From assembly GCF_000350225.1 (NCBI RefSeq), contig NW_005179241.1:238264-302263 (forward strand): 64,000 bases of DNA. Direction: 5' to 3'. Of this stretch, positions 19,408 through 29,771 are shown piece by piece. The notes beneath the pieces are model-generated. The model saw only the letters and a list, made by a program, of their open reading frames with translations. It searched no databases and was not told the origin of the DNA. This stretch comes from Chondrus crispus. Taxonomy: Eukaryota; Rhodophyta; Florideophyceae; Gigartinales; Gigartinaceae. Positions within the stretch are counted from its first letter, which is position 1; each line of letters opens with the position of its first letter. The position numbers and the translations under genes were made by a program.

Positions 19408-21964
19408 ATGCCACATTCCATGCGCAGTCAAACGGCTGCCCATATCCGGCGCCAGAAGCAGGGTGAAGAAGAGAAGCAACGCCGGGCTCGTGCCTTGACT
19501 CTCTTCGGGAATGGAAGGTCGGTAAGGGATGTCGCGTCAATTTGTGGAATTTCAAAGTCCACAGCAGGTCGCATTCATACTTGCCTGAAAGGCAAAGACA
19601 AGGAAAAATTAGAAAAGCTACTTGATCCTCTGAATAACCGGCGTGGTCGAAAGACTATCTGGACGAATGAAGAGTCTAAAGCTTGAAACGAACGCATAAT
19701 TACTGCGGCGAGAAGAGGATTTGCTGTGGATGTTCCAACACTACAGTCGACATTAAAAGAAATTTGTGCAGATAGTCGGCAAGGATATATTAATGGGATC
19801 CCTTCTCGAGCTGCTATAAGAACGTATCGCGCACAGAACAGAGAATTGGTCTACAGAAACGCTGAAAATAAAGAAGCAATCAAGATAAAAGCCAAAAACT
19901 ACTATCACGTCCAAACCTTTTCCGAAACGCTCAAAAAAGTGGAGCAGCTTCATCCGGGAATCCTTAACGATCCAAACAGAATCTGGAATATGGATGAAAC
20001 GTGTGGTAAAACGACCGATCCGCGGTCGGTGCACAGTAGGAGCGGCCGCGCGCAGCGGGCACGGGGCACCGTGGCCCACGTGTAATACGTATGATTACCG
20101 AACGGGCGCAGCAAGTGACAGGTGTACGCTTGGGTACACGTGTAGTGTAAGGAACCGTGTGGGGATAATGCGCGGGCAGTGTAATGCAAGCGCGTAGTGT
20201 GAGGATCCGTGCGGTAGTGTAATGACGGCGCTAGATTTTCAATCGCGTACAGTACCTGGTCCACAGTAAGTGACAGGTACTGTGTTGGACAGGTGTCCCG
20301 GGCGTCCCTCTGAGGGGTTAAGACCTGGACACCGTCCTCGCAGTAAACACGGGGAGCAGACTTGCCCCCCTCCCTTTCGCGCCTACGTACTGCCGTTTCG
20401 GTATTCTCTCGCGCGTTGGCTTCTAACCCGTTACCGGTCGTCTCCGATCTAGCACCTCGGGACGACTGCGCGTAACCGGCCAGTGTGCCACTCCCTTTTC
20501 GCAAGTCCGACCGTTCGGTAACCGCGCGCCGCGCGTCTCGCGTCGCGAGCTCCCTCGGCTCATCCTCCGAGCCTCTCGCCCGCTAGGGTTTGAGGAGAGT
20601 TGTACCACAAAACGCATGTGGACGGAGAGTTTGGACGTCGAATTAAGGTTTTCTCTTCGGCAAACAGCCACCACGGCGGTGCAATTGCCAATGTTAAAGG
20701 TTCAGGAAAGCACTTGACCGCTGTTCTTATTGCGTCAGCATCAGGCCAACTTGCGCCCCTTTTCGCTGTAGCAGGCGGAAAGAACGTCATGCAGTCATGA
20801 ATGGCACCCCTTCCGAAGAAAGAGTACACAAAAGACAACGTTCCCCATTGGTTAACAGACGAGTCTTGGATTCCGAGGGACTGTGTTTTGAGATGTACAC
20901 AGAAGGGATCTGTCGAAATGGACACAATGCCTCATATTATCGAACATATTGATAAATTTGTTCGAAAGGCAGTCCCGAGGGAGAAGGCATACATTTTGTT
21001 CCTTGATGGCCACGGGTCGAGAAAGGGAATTGAGTGACTTGAAAAGGCGAGGAAGCACAACATAGAAGTAGTTGTGCTCCCCGCAAACACAACACATTTT
21101 TTACAACCCTGCGATAATCAAATTAACAAAAGATTCCAGAAAGCCGTCAGGAATACCAGAGATGAGCTTTTGTCATTGGCATCCACCAATGTACATGCGA
21201 TGGGGTTTAAACTAAAGCTTGCAGTAGCGGGGCATGCTGCAGTCACAGCATCAATTGTGAGGGAGTCTTTCGTGAAAACAGGCATCTGGCCAATGGACTA
21301 CCGATTCTTAGATAGACTCCAGACAGCAGCATTTGAACGCGAACAGACCCGCACAGCACTAATCAATCGCATTGACAACGCAGAACCGAAGTCGGCGCTT
21401 AAGAGTGTTCGAAAAAGGCTCAGTGACAGTGACACATGGGGGAAGCTGAAGACAATATTCACTGAGACTTCAGACAAAACAGAATCCATCAAACGCCTCC
21501 GCCTTGCATTGGCTGACAATGATTCTGTCAACTCGATATTACTTGGAATCAGTCGAAGGCCAATCGCCCAATGTGGCGGAGAGACGAGGAGAGTGTTGGG
21601 GTGCGGAGCACCGTCGCGGTGCCTTACAGTTGGGGACCTCATTGAGGGGCGCAGACAGAAGGACAAAGAAGCAAATGCTGAACGGGTTCGAGTGGAGGAA
21701 GAGAAGCGTTCGAAGGCAGAGGCGCGAGCACAAAAAAACGCGGTAAGGGAGCAAGCGAAAATGGAGCGAGATGAACTGCGTCGCCGAAAGCGGGAGGAAA
21801 GGGAGGCGATGACACGTGCGAAGTTGGGCAAGAGGTGTCGTTCCCCTTCATGTACAGGCAACCAAAAGACAGAAAAGAGCGCGCGGAGCACTGGACAGTC
21901 GACGCCATCCCGTTTGCAGGACGCTGTGGAGACTCTGATGCATTTAAGTAACGATAATTGTTAA
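19408..21964 (+). pseudogene. Pogo-type DDD transposase, inactivated
   Basis: The N-terminal helix-turn-helix is GNGRSVRDVASICGISKSTA. The catalytic domain follows with first Asp in IWNMDET (near 19990), second in ILFLDGHGSRK (near 21002) and third in LPANTTHFLQPCDN (near 21109), then a long Glu/Arg/Lys-rich coiled C-terminus with a Cys-containing CGAPSRC. ATG 19408 is the first Met in frame. Four lesions break the gene: the solo LTR after NMDET, and TGA codons at 19684-19686, 20798-20800 and 21035-21037. All the pieces are in one frame once the LTR and one target copy are ignored, so there is no frameshift. The second and third TGA align with Trp in the related transposase at 45.4-47.3 kb. 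Confidence 0.88.
20002..20609. repeat. Solo LTR of the gypsy family, with 5-bp target duplication
   Basis: Starts TGTGGTA and ends TACCACA, flanked by AAACG at 19997-20001 and 20610-20614. Its interior shares blocks with the LTRs of the 23.7-34.9 kb element, read in the opposite direction: the GACAGGTGTCC region, GGGGTTAAGACCTGG, AACCCGTTACCGGTCG and GCGTAACCGGCCAGTG. It is left from LTR-LTR recombination after insertion into the pogo transposase. Confidence 0.9.
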
Positions 21965-22206
21965 GTAACTCAGAGTGGCTACTGTCTCAAATAAAGCCCT
22001 TTTCGAAAATTTCAACACTCTGGAAGCAGAACGAAGAATTTTAAACGTCTTGATTGACAACCCACCAATAGGCGGTGTTCCAGTTTACTTGTATTGGGGA
22101 CTCAAGGACACTTGCCGGGCATATATTCGAGGGCTCTTTAAGGGAACTGTTGTCGATTTATGGGAGTTCCCATAAATTGTGTCCCAAATTTAGCCCCCGA
22201 GAAGGG

Positions 22207-22885
22207 TATGTGCCAAAAATGTTCAAATTGCTCTGGTAGCCCCAATATTTATTTCCCCTTCTCCATAATTCGTCTGGAGCTTGACAAGACAAGAACCTAT
22301 GTGTCCCTAAAGTTTCAAGTAAATTATCCCAGTGGTACTGCAACGGAACCACCTTAAAAATGGACTATTTGACTCATGCAAAAAGACCCAAAATAGGCCT
22401 ATTGCTCACAAATTTGAGCAATACGAATGCAGTTATCTTCTCACCCTGTCAGTATAATTATGTCAATAAGACCTGTTTATTATGCTCACGTGTGCGAACG
22501 GCGTGATCGCCGCAGTGGCCGAGGATTGTGTGTCAGATTATCGCGGCTTCTGGTTGGTATTCCGGGTCGTCGGGCTCTTGTGGCACTTCCCGAGTTTGAT
22601 GTCAAAGCTTCCAGTTCGTCATCATGTGGTTCCATGGCCAGTAGAACGTTTTTTGATGTGTCTAAGTCCACTTGTGCAGCATTTCGCAAAGGAGCTGGAG
22701 TATGCCGCTCAGCCAGAACGTTTGTGGAATTCCAGACATCCCAGCAACTTTTTCGTAACCCGGCATGCACAGTAACACACAAATGAACGCTACATTTTGA
22801 GCACTTCTTTCTTGTTCTGTGTCCCCTCCTGGTAGCCAGTGGGCCTAAGTCATTGCCACATAAAGTACAACCCTTCGGTGTAGAA
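22207..22885. other. Spacer between pogo element and second solo LTR
   Basis: No supported gene. It contains a GCTCACAAATTTGAGC palindrome at 22401-22423 related to those near 35.65 kb. Confidence 0.5.
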
Positions 22886-23556
22886 TGTAGTATAAGGACC
22901 GGCGCGAGCGCGCGGAGGTCATCGGACGGCCGTATACGGTATACACGTGGGCGGCTGTGCCCACGTGTAGCGAGCGCGCGCGCATGCCGAGCGGTCGTAA
23001 TCTGGCGTACGTGTACAGTAATGCACGTGTCGTCCGAGCGGTAGTCTACGCATGTTACGTGTGCGCGTTAGCACACGTGTCGTCCGTGCGGTAGTCTGTA
23101 AGCAACACGCGTGTACAGTAGTGCACACGTGTAGTAGCAGCGTCCGTGCGGTAGTAGCAATTATGGCGCTAGTTTTTGAATTGTGTACAGTACCTGGCAC
23201 GCACTAGGCGGCAGGTACTGTACTACTGTACTGGGACAGGTGTCCGAGGCGTCCCTCTGCGGGGTTAAGACCTGGCACCCGTCCCCACCAGTAAACGGGG
23301 GCAAGCTCGCCCCCGTCCCTTTTGCGCCTACGTACGTCCGTTTTCGGTTGTCTGTCGCGCGGGCTGGCTTCTAACCCGTTACCGGTCGCTCCCGTTCACG
23401 CACCACGGGGCGACTGCGCGTAACCGGCCAGTGAGCCACTCCCTTTTCGCGAGCTCGTCCGATCGGTTCAATTGGCGCGTCGCGTCTGCGTCGCGTGCTC
23501 CCTCGCTAAAGCCTCCGCCTCTCACCCAACCCAGGGTGGAGAGGAGTTATCCCACA
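22886..23556. repeat. Second solo LTR, with TAGAA target duplication
   Basis: Starts TGTAGTATAAGG and ends TTATCCCACA, flanked by TAGAA at 22881-22885 and 23557-23561. It is 671 bp, the same family and orientation as the solo LTR in the pogo element. Several CACGTGT and GTACAGTA motifs lie in its first third, where the family copies differ most. Confidence 0.9.
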
Positions 23557-23723
23557 TAGAACATGTTAAAATGAATTGATCCCGGACCTGGGTTCTAAGA
23601 CGAACATAGTTTGGTCCATTAAAAATAGAATACGTTTCTTACGCCTAACGGAAGCCTTCTTAACCAAAGCATTAATTTCATGTGCCTGAAGTGATGCTTC
23701 TTCTGCTTCAGTTTCCTTATTAC

Positions 23724-24300
23724 TGTGGTATAACTACCTTCGTCCCGACCACTCGGAACGAGGGGGGTTAGAGGTGAGGGAGCACGCGACGCTGGGTTGC
23801 CCACGCGCGGATAAAAACCGTACGGATGGACTCGAAAAGAGAGAAGGCTCACGTGGCCGGTGACGCGCAGCCGGTCGGTGGTGTTATACCCGGGCGGGCG
23901 GTCACGGGTTAGAAGCCCGAGCTAAAGGAAAAGCGGAACGGTGTTAGCACTTAGGCGTAAAGGGAAGGGAGGCGAGTCTGCCTCCTCTTCACTGGGACGG
24001 GGCAGGTGCCCCCGGTCTTAACCCCTAAGCGGGACGCCAGGACACCTGTCCCGCTACAGTAGCTGTTACTTACTGTATACCAGCTACTGTACACAATTAA
24101 TAAATTTGTGTCATTAACTACTAATTACTACTTATGATCGTACGGATTACACACGTGTAGCCGGTGGAGTATTACTGTTCTCCGCACCGGCCACCAGCTG
24201 GAAATACACCTCCTTACGGTTGTGCTGGCGCTTACACCCGAGATCACTGTACGCCGGGGCAGCAGCGGTGGCGCCGTCGCCTCCGCGCAATTGTACTACA
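23724..24300 (-). repeat. 3' LTR of the gypsy element
   Basis: 577 bp. On the plus strand it starts TGTGGTATAACTACC and ends TTGTACTACA. It matches the other LTR closely over the first 400 bp or so of the plus reading, then diverges. Confidence 0.88.
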
Positions 24301-27300
24301 GACCCCCTTCCTTACTTCGCGACACGTCCCTGTCGCGGTAGACTAAAACCCGTGCCGGCTGTGACTGCCCTTCCACCCGGTACGGAGACCAGGGCGGCCG
24401 CGGAGACGCGGCCGTAGAGCGGTTACCTCCCTGGAGACTTCAAACCCGCATCCATACCCGCGGCGGCGGTCATATTCCGAACCGCGCGGAGGAGGGGCGC
24501 TGGCGAGATTAACAACGCTGTCGGCGCTCCCGCGGAGCCAGGGTCCACCCGCAGTACGTCCATTCCGGTCCCCTGTCCCCAGGTTGACGAGACGGCCGCG
24601 GAAACGCAGCCTCCCAACCTGGATGAGCCAGCGAGGTACCTGGGAGCTGGCGCGGGCGCATAACCGATATACGGCTTTCAAGGCCCTTGAGCGTGGCCCT
24701 CTGCCGACAAACGGTGTGCTTCCTTTCTCCTTCGTGTCCTCTCGTCTGCCCCGCGTATCCTTCTCTCCCGGGCCCCGCCGTCCTCCCATATATATTTTTT
24801 CTATATGGGGGCTCCGGCTTGCTCCGCCCGTCGGTACATAAAGCCCCGTGGGAGGCTCAGTGACGAGGCCGGGAGATTATCTCCCACAAGCGGATAACCG
24901 GGGGCTTTCTGGGCAACGGTGTCTCCGTACGGACCATGCGGTGGTTGCGGAAACGCTCCCGCATGGCGGTCAATCCCGAACGTCGGCCACCCTCACAGGG
25001 TCCGAGGATACAGTCCTTTCGTGCGGTTGAGACCGACCCTGTGGCCGCGACGCTCGCGGGGTCTCAACCCTCCGCCAAGCGTCAGCACCGGGATTAAGGT
25101 CGACCGGGGCGGTGAGGGTAGCGACCCGAAGCCCCCTCCGTTACGGTAATTTGTCTCCTCTTCTTCTCCTGGCTCTCACGGGTCTCCCCGAATTTTCCTG
25201 TCGGTCTCGGTTCCCCTCCGACCGCGCGGGCCGCGGTGGATGACCTCCCAGTGGGTGCGGCGCGGTCGTGTGGAGGTGATTTCCCGTCCCTGCGTAGCAC
25301 GAGATGCCCATCCCCACCGACGGTTTGCAATAAATTGGGCTTTTTTCCTAGTAAAACGTGCCTGAATTTTCCGTGCGGCGGGTGGCGTTTTGCTTTTTTG
25401 ACGAGCCCCCATTGAGTGCTCCCCAAAATCGGTGGTTTTTTAAATCGCCGCCCGTGCGCTGAGGGCCACACATGCGCGGATCCGGGGTCGGTACCCCGCT
25501 TGATTGCGGTTCACCCCGCTCCTGGGCTCCCCACAGGGAGTTTATCCTTGACGGTTTGACGGCGCCGGCACCCCCATGCCCGGGCTGGTACCTTGAGGGC
25601 GGGGCCGTCCTCAGGACGGGGCTACAATTTTTCCCCATCCTCGTGGCGGGCAACTTGTCGGCCCTGACTTCATACAGTAGTCCCTCGGGCGACTGAGCCA
25701 GAACTCAGTCCCGGGGGTACTGTAGGGTGGCCTGCTTCACCCATGACCGTACGGTTTGCCGGTTACCCCCGTGGGGCGGTTTCCGCCTCATGCGAGGGGT
25801 AGAGCCGCGCGTAAACAGCGGGAGAAGTCCCCACTTTCGACTTCACCCCCGAAGGGCTGGCCGTTTTTCCAAGATCTCCTCTTAGTTTTCCTTCGTAAAT
25901 TTGCGGAGGCGTCACCGTACAGTCCGTCACGGTACGTCACGCGCCCTCCCGGTGGGATACGCGCCTCTGCCATCCGAAAGGTAGGCAAGAACCGCTCGGT
26001 AGACCACTTCCCAGTGACTCTGGTTTGGAAACTGGAAGAAACTGCACAAAACGAATAGAAACCGTTCTGGTTTCCAAATGGGGTCTTCCATGTTTTGACA
26101 CCCCCCGGGTCTGAAACGACCTCAGGGAGCCGAATCCGTTCTCGGAATGGTGCTACGGTTTTTTCCCTACTTGCTAGAGGGAAAAACGTAGCCCTTTTTC
26201 CGGTACTGTGTCCTCGTGAAGGACAGGGCGGAAATTCGGGTCTGCAGGGGCAGCGCAGCAACCCGCGTCACCCAAACCGTACGGAATGGCCAACCAATGT
26301 CGTTAGGCGGGTTCTGCCTGCGCCGGGCAAGGTCTAGCCGGTCGCGCGGATGTGTTTTTCCCCCAGCCCCGGAGGGCTGGCCGTTTTTCCAAAAACGGCG
26401 CTCTTTCACCCGCGAGACAGCGGGGTGTGTGACCGCCAGCATGTCCGTGCGGTCACCGGGGAGCTCCCGGCGGCGGTACGCTCTGCGGTTCGTCCAAAAA
26501 CGGTCAGTAAGTCCTGCGGTTGCCATTTTCCGCGGAGGCGCGATTTGGAAACGAAAGGAAACTGTAAAAAACGAGCAGAAACAGCGTTTTACAGTTCCGG
26601 TTTCCAAATCCGCCTGTGCCTTCCCAAAGTCGATTTTCCGTCTTGGGACCTCCGGACGCGGGCAGACCTGGGGAATACAATGCCGTTAACGGGAGGGAGC
26701 TACAATTTTTTCCCACCCTTCTAGGAGGAAAAACGTAGCCCCCTTTTGGGCTTAATTAAAAGCCGGCGACCGGAGTCGCCTCCTTGCCGTCCAGGGCCCT
26801 TCCGCGCCGGGTTAATCCGGCACGGGGCAATGGTTGCGCGCGGTCGCCCGCGCGCCATGCGGTAGTGAGTAAGCGGTTATGGGCGGCCTGTAGCACGTCC
26901 CCCCGGGGTCGTCCATCGAGGTGGGATCGCCTCGGCGGTCTGGTCGGGGGTGCCACTGCGGGTTTTCCCCGAGCTGCCCGGTCGGTCTTGAAGGGGCCGG
27001 CGTGTACCGCGGTTCGCGGGGCGAGGGACCGCACGGTGTCGTGTTCGTGGCGGGTCGTCGCGGGGGCGGGTTCCCGTCTCCCTCCGCGCCACCCGGGGGG
27101 CATCCCCACCGGCGACTCAGCCGGGAAATCGGCCTTTTCCTTAGTAATTTCTGCCTGCTTTTTCCTTGCGGCGGGTGACTTCTCGGCGGTTTGACGAGCT
27201 CCGATTGGGCGGTCCCCAAAATCGGTCGTATTTGGAACCGCCGCCCGTGCTCTGAGGGCCACACACACCCGGTTCCTGGCTCTGCTACCGGTTCAGTCGC

Positions 27301-27537
27301 GCTTTACCCCGCTCTTGAGCCGCCGACGAGGGCTCGCCTTGACATTATTTCCGCGTCGGTACCCCCCCGTTCGGTCTTGTCTGCCGTGTGCTGACCCGGC
27401 CTCGGAAGAGGGCTACAATTTTATCCACCCCGAGGGGGGTGAGACGTAGCCCGCTCGAGGGTTTCCTTGGCCATCGCCGCGTCGGGTCGCCCCACCGGCT
27501 GGTCATTCCATCCGCGCCGGGTCTGTCCGGTGCGGTT
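24301..27537 (-). other. Long 3' untranslated region of the gypsy element with a repeated hairpin
   Basis: Between integrase stop and 3' LTR. No frame here has domain content. It is built of tandem related blocks: a hairpin with arms like GCTAC...TTTTTCCC and GGGAAAAACGTAGC occurs at 26152-26194, 26699-26743 and 27410-27452, and a degenerate copy starts at 25617. Other paired blocks are CGGAGGGCTGGCCGTTTTTCC near 25846 and 26367, and GGTTTCCAAA near 26078 and 26607. A further block pair near 25.33-25.48 and 27.12-27.27 kb shares CCCCAAAATCGGT and GAGGGCCACACA. Spacing is roughly 530-710 bp. Confidence 0.7.
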
Positions 27538-29040
27538 TTAACGGTGGCCCGCGGTTGCCCGCGCGCGCCAGAAGCGGTCGATGAAGGGTTGCGGGAGGCC
27601 TTCGGCGGGTTCCCAGGTATCGTCCGCTGGGGTAAAACCGTACCAGCGGACCTTGTACTGGCCGCCGCTGCTGGTCTCCCGGTGGGCGACCAAGTGGTCA
27701 ACCACGTACTCGGCTGGCGGTTCGGGTGTTCCCGCCGGCGGGTCCGTCGTCGGTGCGGCCACAGTAGGGTCGTGGGATCCCCGCGCCATCTTGGTTACCC
27801 GATCGATGCTCACGCGGTTCGAGACCCCGTCTTGGTCGACGACCACTGTGGCCTCCGTAGCGGATCGGACCCGAAACGGGCCTTCTGTTTTCGGTAAGAG
27901 CTTGACGGAGGGTCCTCCTCCGTCGCTCGGTAGGTCTCCCTGCTCGGCGCTCGTCAACGGCCGCGGTGGACGGTCCACGTAGACAAAGTCTCCCACCGCG
28001 ATGACCGGACGGAAGCGCACCTTCTTATCGAAGTCGGCTTTGTACCTCCTCTGCGCCGCGGTTAGTTTCACCAGCGTGCGCTCGAGGGCATCCCGGAGCT
28101 TCCGCAACGTCGCGCGCATGTACTGTACCGGGGTCCGCGGGTCTTCCGTGTGGGATCCGGCGTCCTGCGGTACAGTAACGGGCAGTGCCAATCCGGACGG
28201 TGGTCGCGTCAGCACCAGGTCGAACAGGGTTGTCTCCGTTGACCAGTGGACCTGCGTGTTGTACGCGAAGGTCAGGGGCTGGATGTACTCGTCCCAGTCC
28301 CTCTGATGCTCCTCGACATAGTGTCGGAGGCGCTGCACCAGGGTGCGGTTGAACCGTTCGGTTTGCCCATTTGTCTGGGGGTGATAGGCGGTAGTCAGGT
28401 AGTGCCTCAACCCCAGCAAGGCGCACACCGCGTCGAAGAACTTGGCGGCAAATTGTGGTCCGTTTTCGGTTAGCACGTAACGAGGTGCGCCGTATGCGTA
28501 GACCCAATTGTCCAGGAAGGCGTTTGACACAACCGACGCGGTGGTTGTCCGTAACGGGATGCATCGCGTCAGCCTCGTAAATCGGTCGGTCATGACGAGC
28601 ACGTGGCGATTCCCGTGCGCCGTCTTCGGTAAAGGACCCAGCAAGTCCATGGCGACGAAATCCAGCGGCCCTGCCGCTGGGAATAGCTTGAGGTCCTTCT
28701 GATGCCGCACCAGGGTTCCCCGGGTGGCGACGCACGAGGCGCAATTCCGTACGGTACTAAAGACGTCGTTGGCCATATGAGGCCAATAATATTCCCGCCG
28801 GAGGGTATAATACATCCTCGTACCGCCCGGGTGTCCTGCCAGGCGGGGATGATGGGCGAGGTACAATATCTTTGCCCTGAGCCGTTTCGGTACAACCCGC
28901 TGCAGGGTCCCATCGAGGGGGGACTTGCGGACGACGAACCCGTATCGGTCGACGTCATAGCGCGAGTCCGGGTTCCCTACGGTCTCGGCGGCCGCCCTAC
29001 AGAACGGGTCCTCGGCCTGCTCCCGAAGGAACTCTTCCAC
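27538..29040 (-). pseudogene. Gypsy integrase with chromodomain
   Basis: About 500 residues. Zinc-binding N-terminus: HHPRLAGHPGGTRMYYTLRR ... CASC. The catalytic core has the first Asp in FVAMDLLGPLP. The usual second-Asp motif TDNGPQF reads TENGPQF here, and the catalytic Glu lies in NGQTERFNRTL. A C-terminal chromodomain follows (EYVVDHLVAHRE, YKVRWYGF, DDTWEPAEGL), which in chromoviruses guides insertion to histone-marked chromatin. The frame joins the RNase H part by a frameshift near 29.1 kb: correct sequence (HAFAVIPEERDVSS) continues upstream of 29040 in this frame. The Asp-to-Glu change at a catalytic position is probably inactivating. Confidence 0.9.
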
Positions 29041-29042
29041 CG

Positions 29043-29771
29043 TTACGGATGAGACGTCGCGTTCTTCGGGTATAACCGCGAACGCGTGCTCAGCTCTCCC
29101 TGGGTCGACGGGGTCTCCCAGTCTACGGTACCTTGACTGGGGCTATGCTCCTCCTCTCGCCATTGTACCGCGAAACACGGGACCTCTTCGTCAACCGGTT
29201 CGGAGGTTGCGCCGTCAACTCGGAGGCGTGATACACCAACCGCGAGTTGGTGCTTAATCTCCGGTCGGTACTGTACGTCGTAGTCGTACTCGGCTAGGCG
29301 GAGACGCCAGCGCGCTAGCCGGCCGGAGCTATCCGCCAGGTTGAGGACCCATCGGAGGGCCTCATGATCCGTACGGAGGTCGAACGTGTTCCCATACAGA
29401 TATGGTCGAAGCGTGAGGATGCTCCACACGACAGCTTGGCATTCCTTCTCGGTGGTGGTGGAATTGTTCTTGGCGTCGGTTAGAGCCCGACTCAAATACC
29501 CGATCGGTAGGCGGTCACCGCTCGGCTGCTCCTGTAGCAGGGCACAGCCGACCTGGTACGCGCAAGCGTCCGTATCCAGGGTGTAATTCTTTCCGTAACG
29601 GGGTAGAGCGAGGATCGGTGGGGACACGAGGCGCTTCTTGAGTTCCACGAACACCTCGTATTCCTCATCGGTAAGAACCTCAAACTCAAAGGGTTGATTT
29701 TCCCCGTCTTCCGGTTTAGCGGAGCGGCTATTTTCGCGAAGCCCTTCACGAACCGACGGTACACGTTGCAC
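29043..29771 (-). pseudogene. Gypsy RNase H segment
   Basis: Contains FEFEVLTDEEYEVFVELKKRL, the RNase H Asp in TLDTDACAYQVGCALLQE, IGYLSRALTDAKNNSTTTEKECQA, and TDHEALRWVLN. The first 25 or so residues duplicate in another frame the end of the RT frame, so the true junction with RT is a frameshift near 29.69 kb; a second one near 29.1 kb separates it from integrase. Confidence 0.88.

Larger units (their letters stand above)
19162..22206 (+). mobile_element. Pogo-superfamily DNA transposon, interrupted by solo LTR
   Basis: Terminal inverted repeats of about 27 bp start CCCTTCTCGGGGGC and continue YAAATTTGGGACA; the two ends differ at one base. Both tips are flanked by TA (19160-19161 and 22207-22208), the Tc1/mariner-pogo target duplication. 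The interior carries one transposase gene reading left to right, later split by a 608-bp LTR. Without that LTR the element is about 2.4 kb. Confidence 0.85.

Noticed and set aside
19408-21964. UGA read as Trp in this genome
   Set aside because: TGG is still used many times in the same frame, and the DUF760 and kelch genes end at TGA where their homology ends.
24343-27268. Several 120-170 codon frames in the gypsy 3' region, two sharing a MWPS.HGRRF start
   Set aside because: The similarity comes from the duplicated DNA blocks; the frames are Arg/Pro-rich on both strands and not conserved in length.
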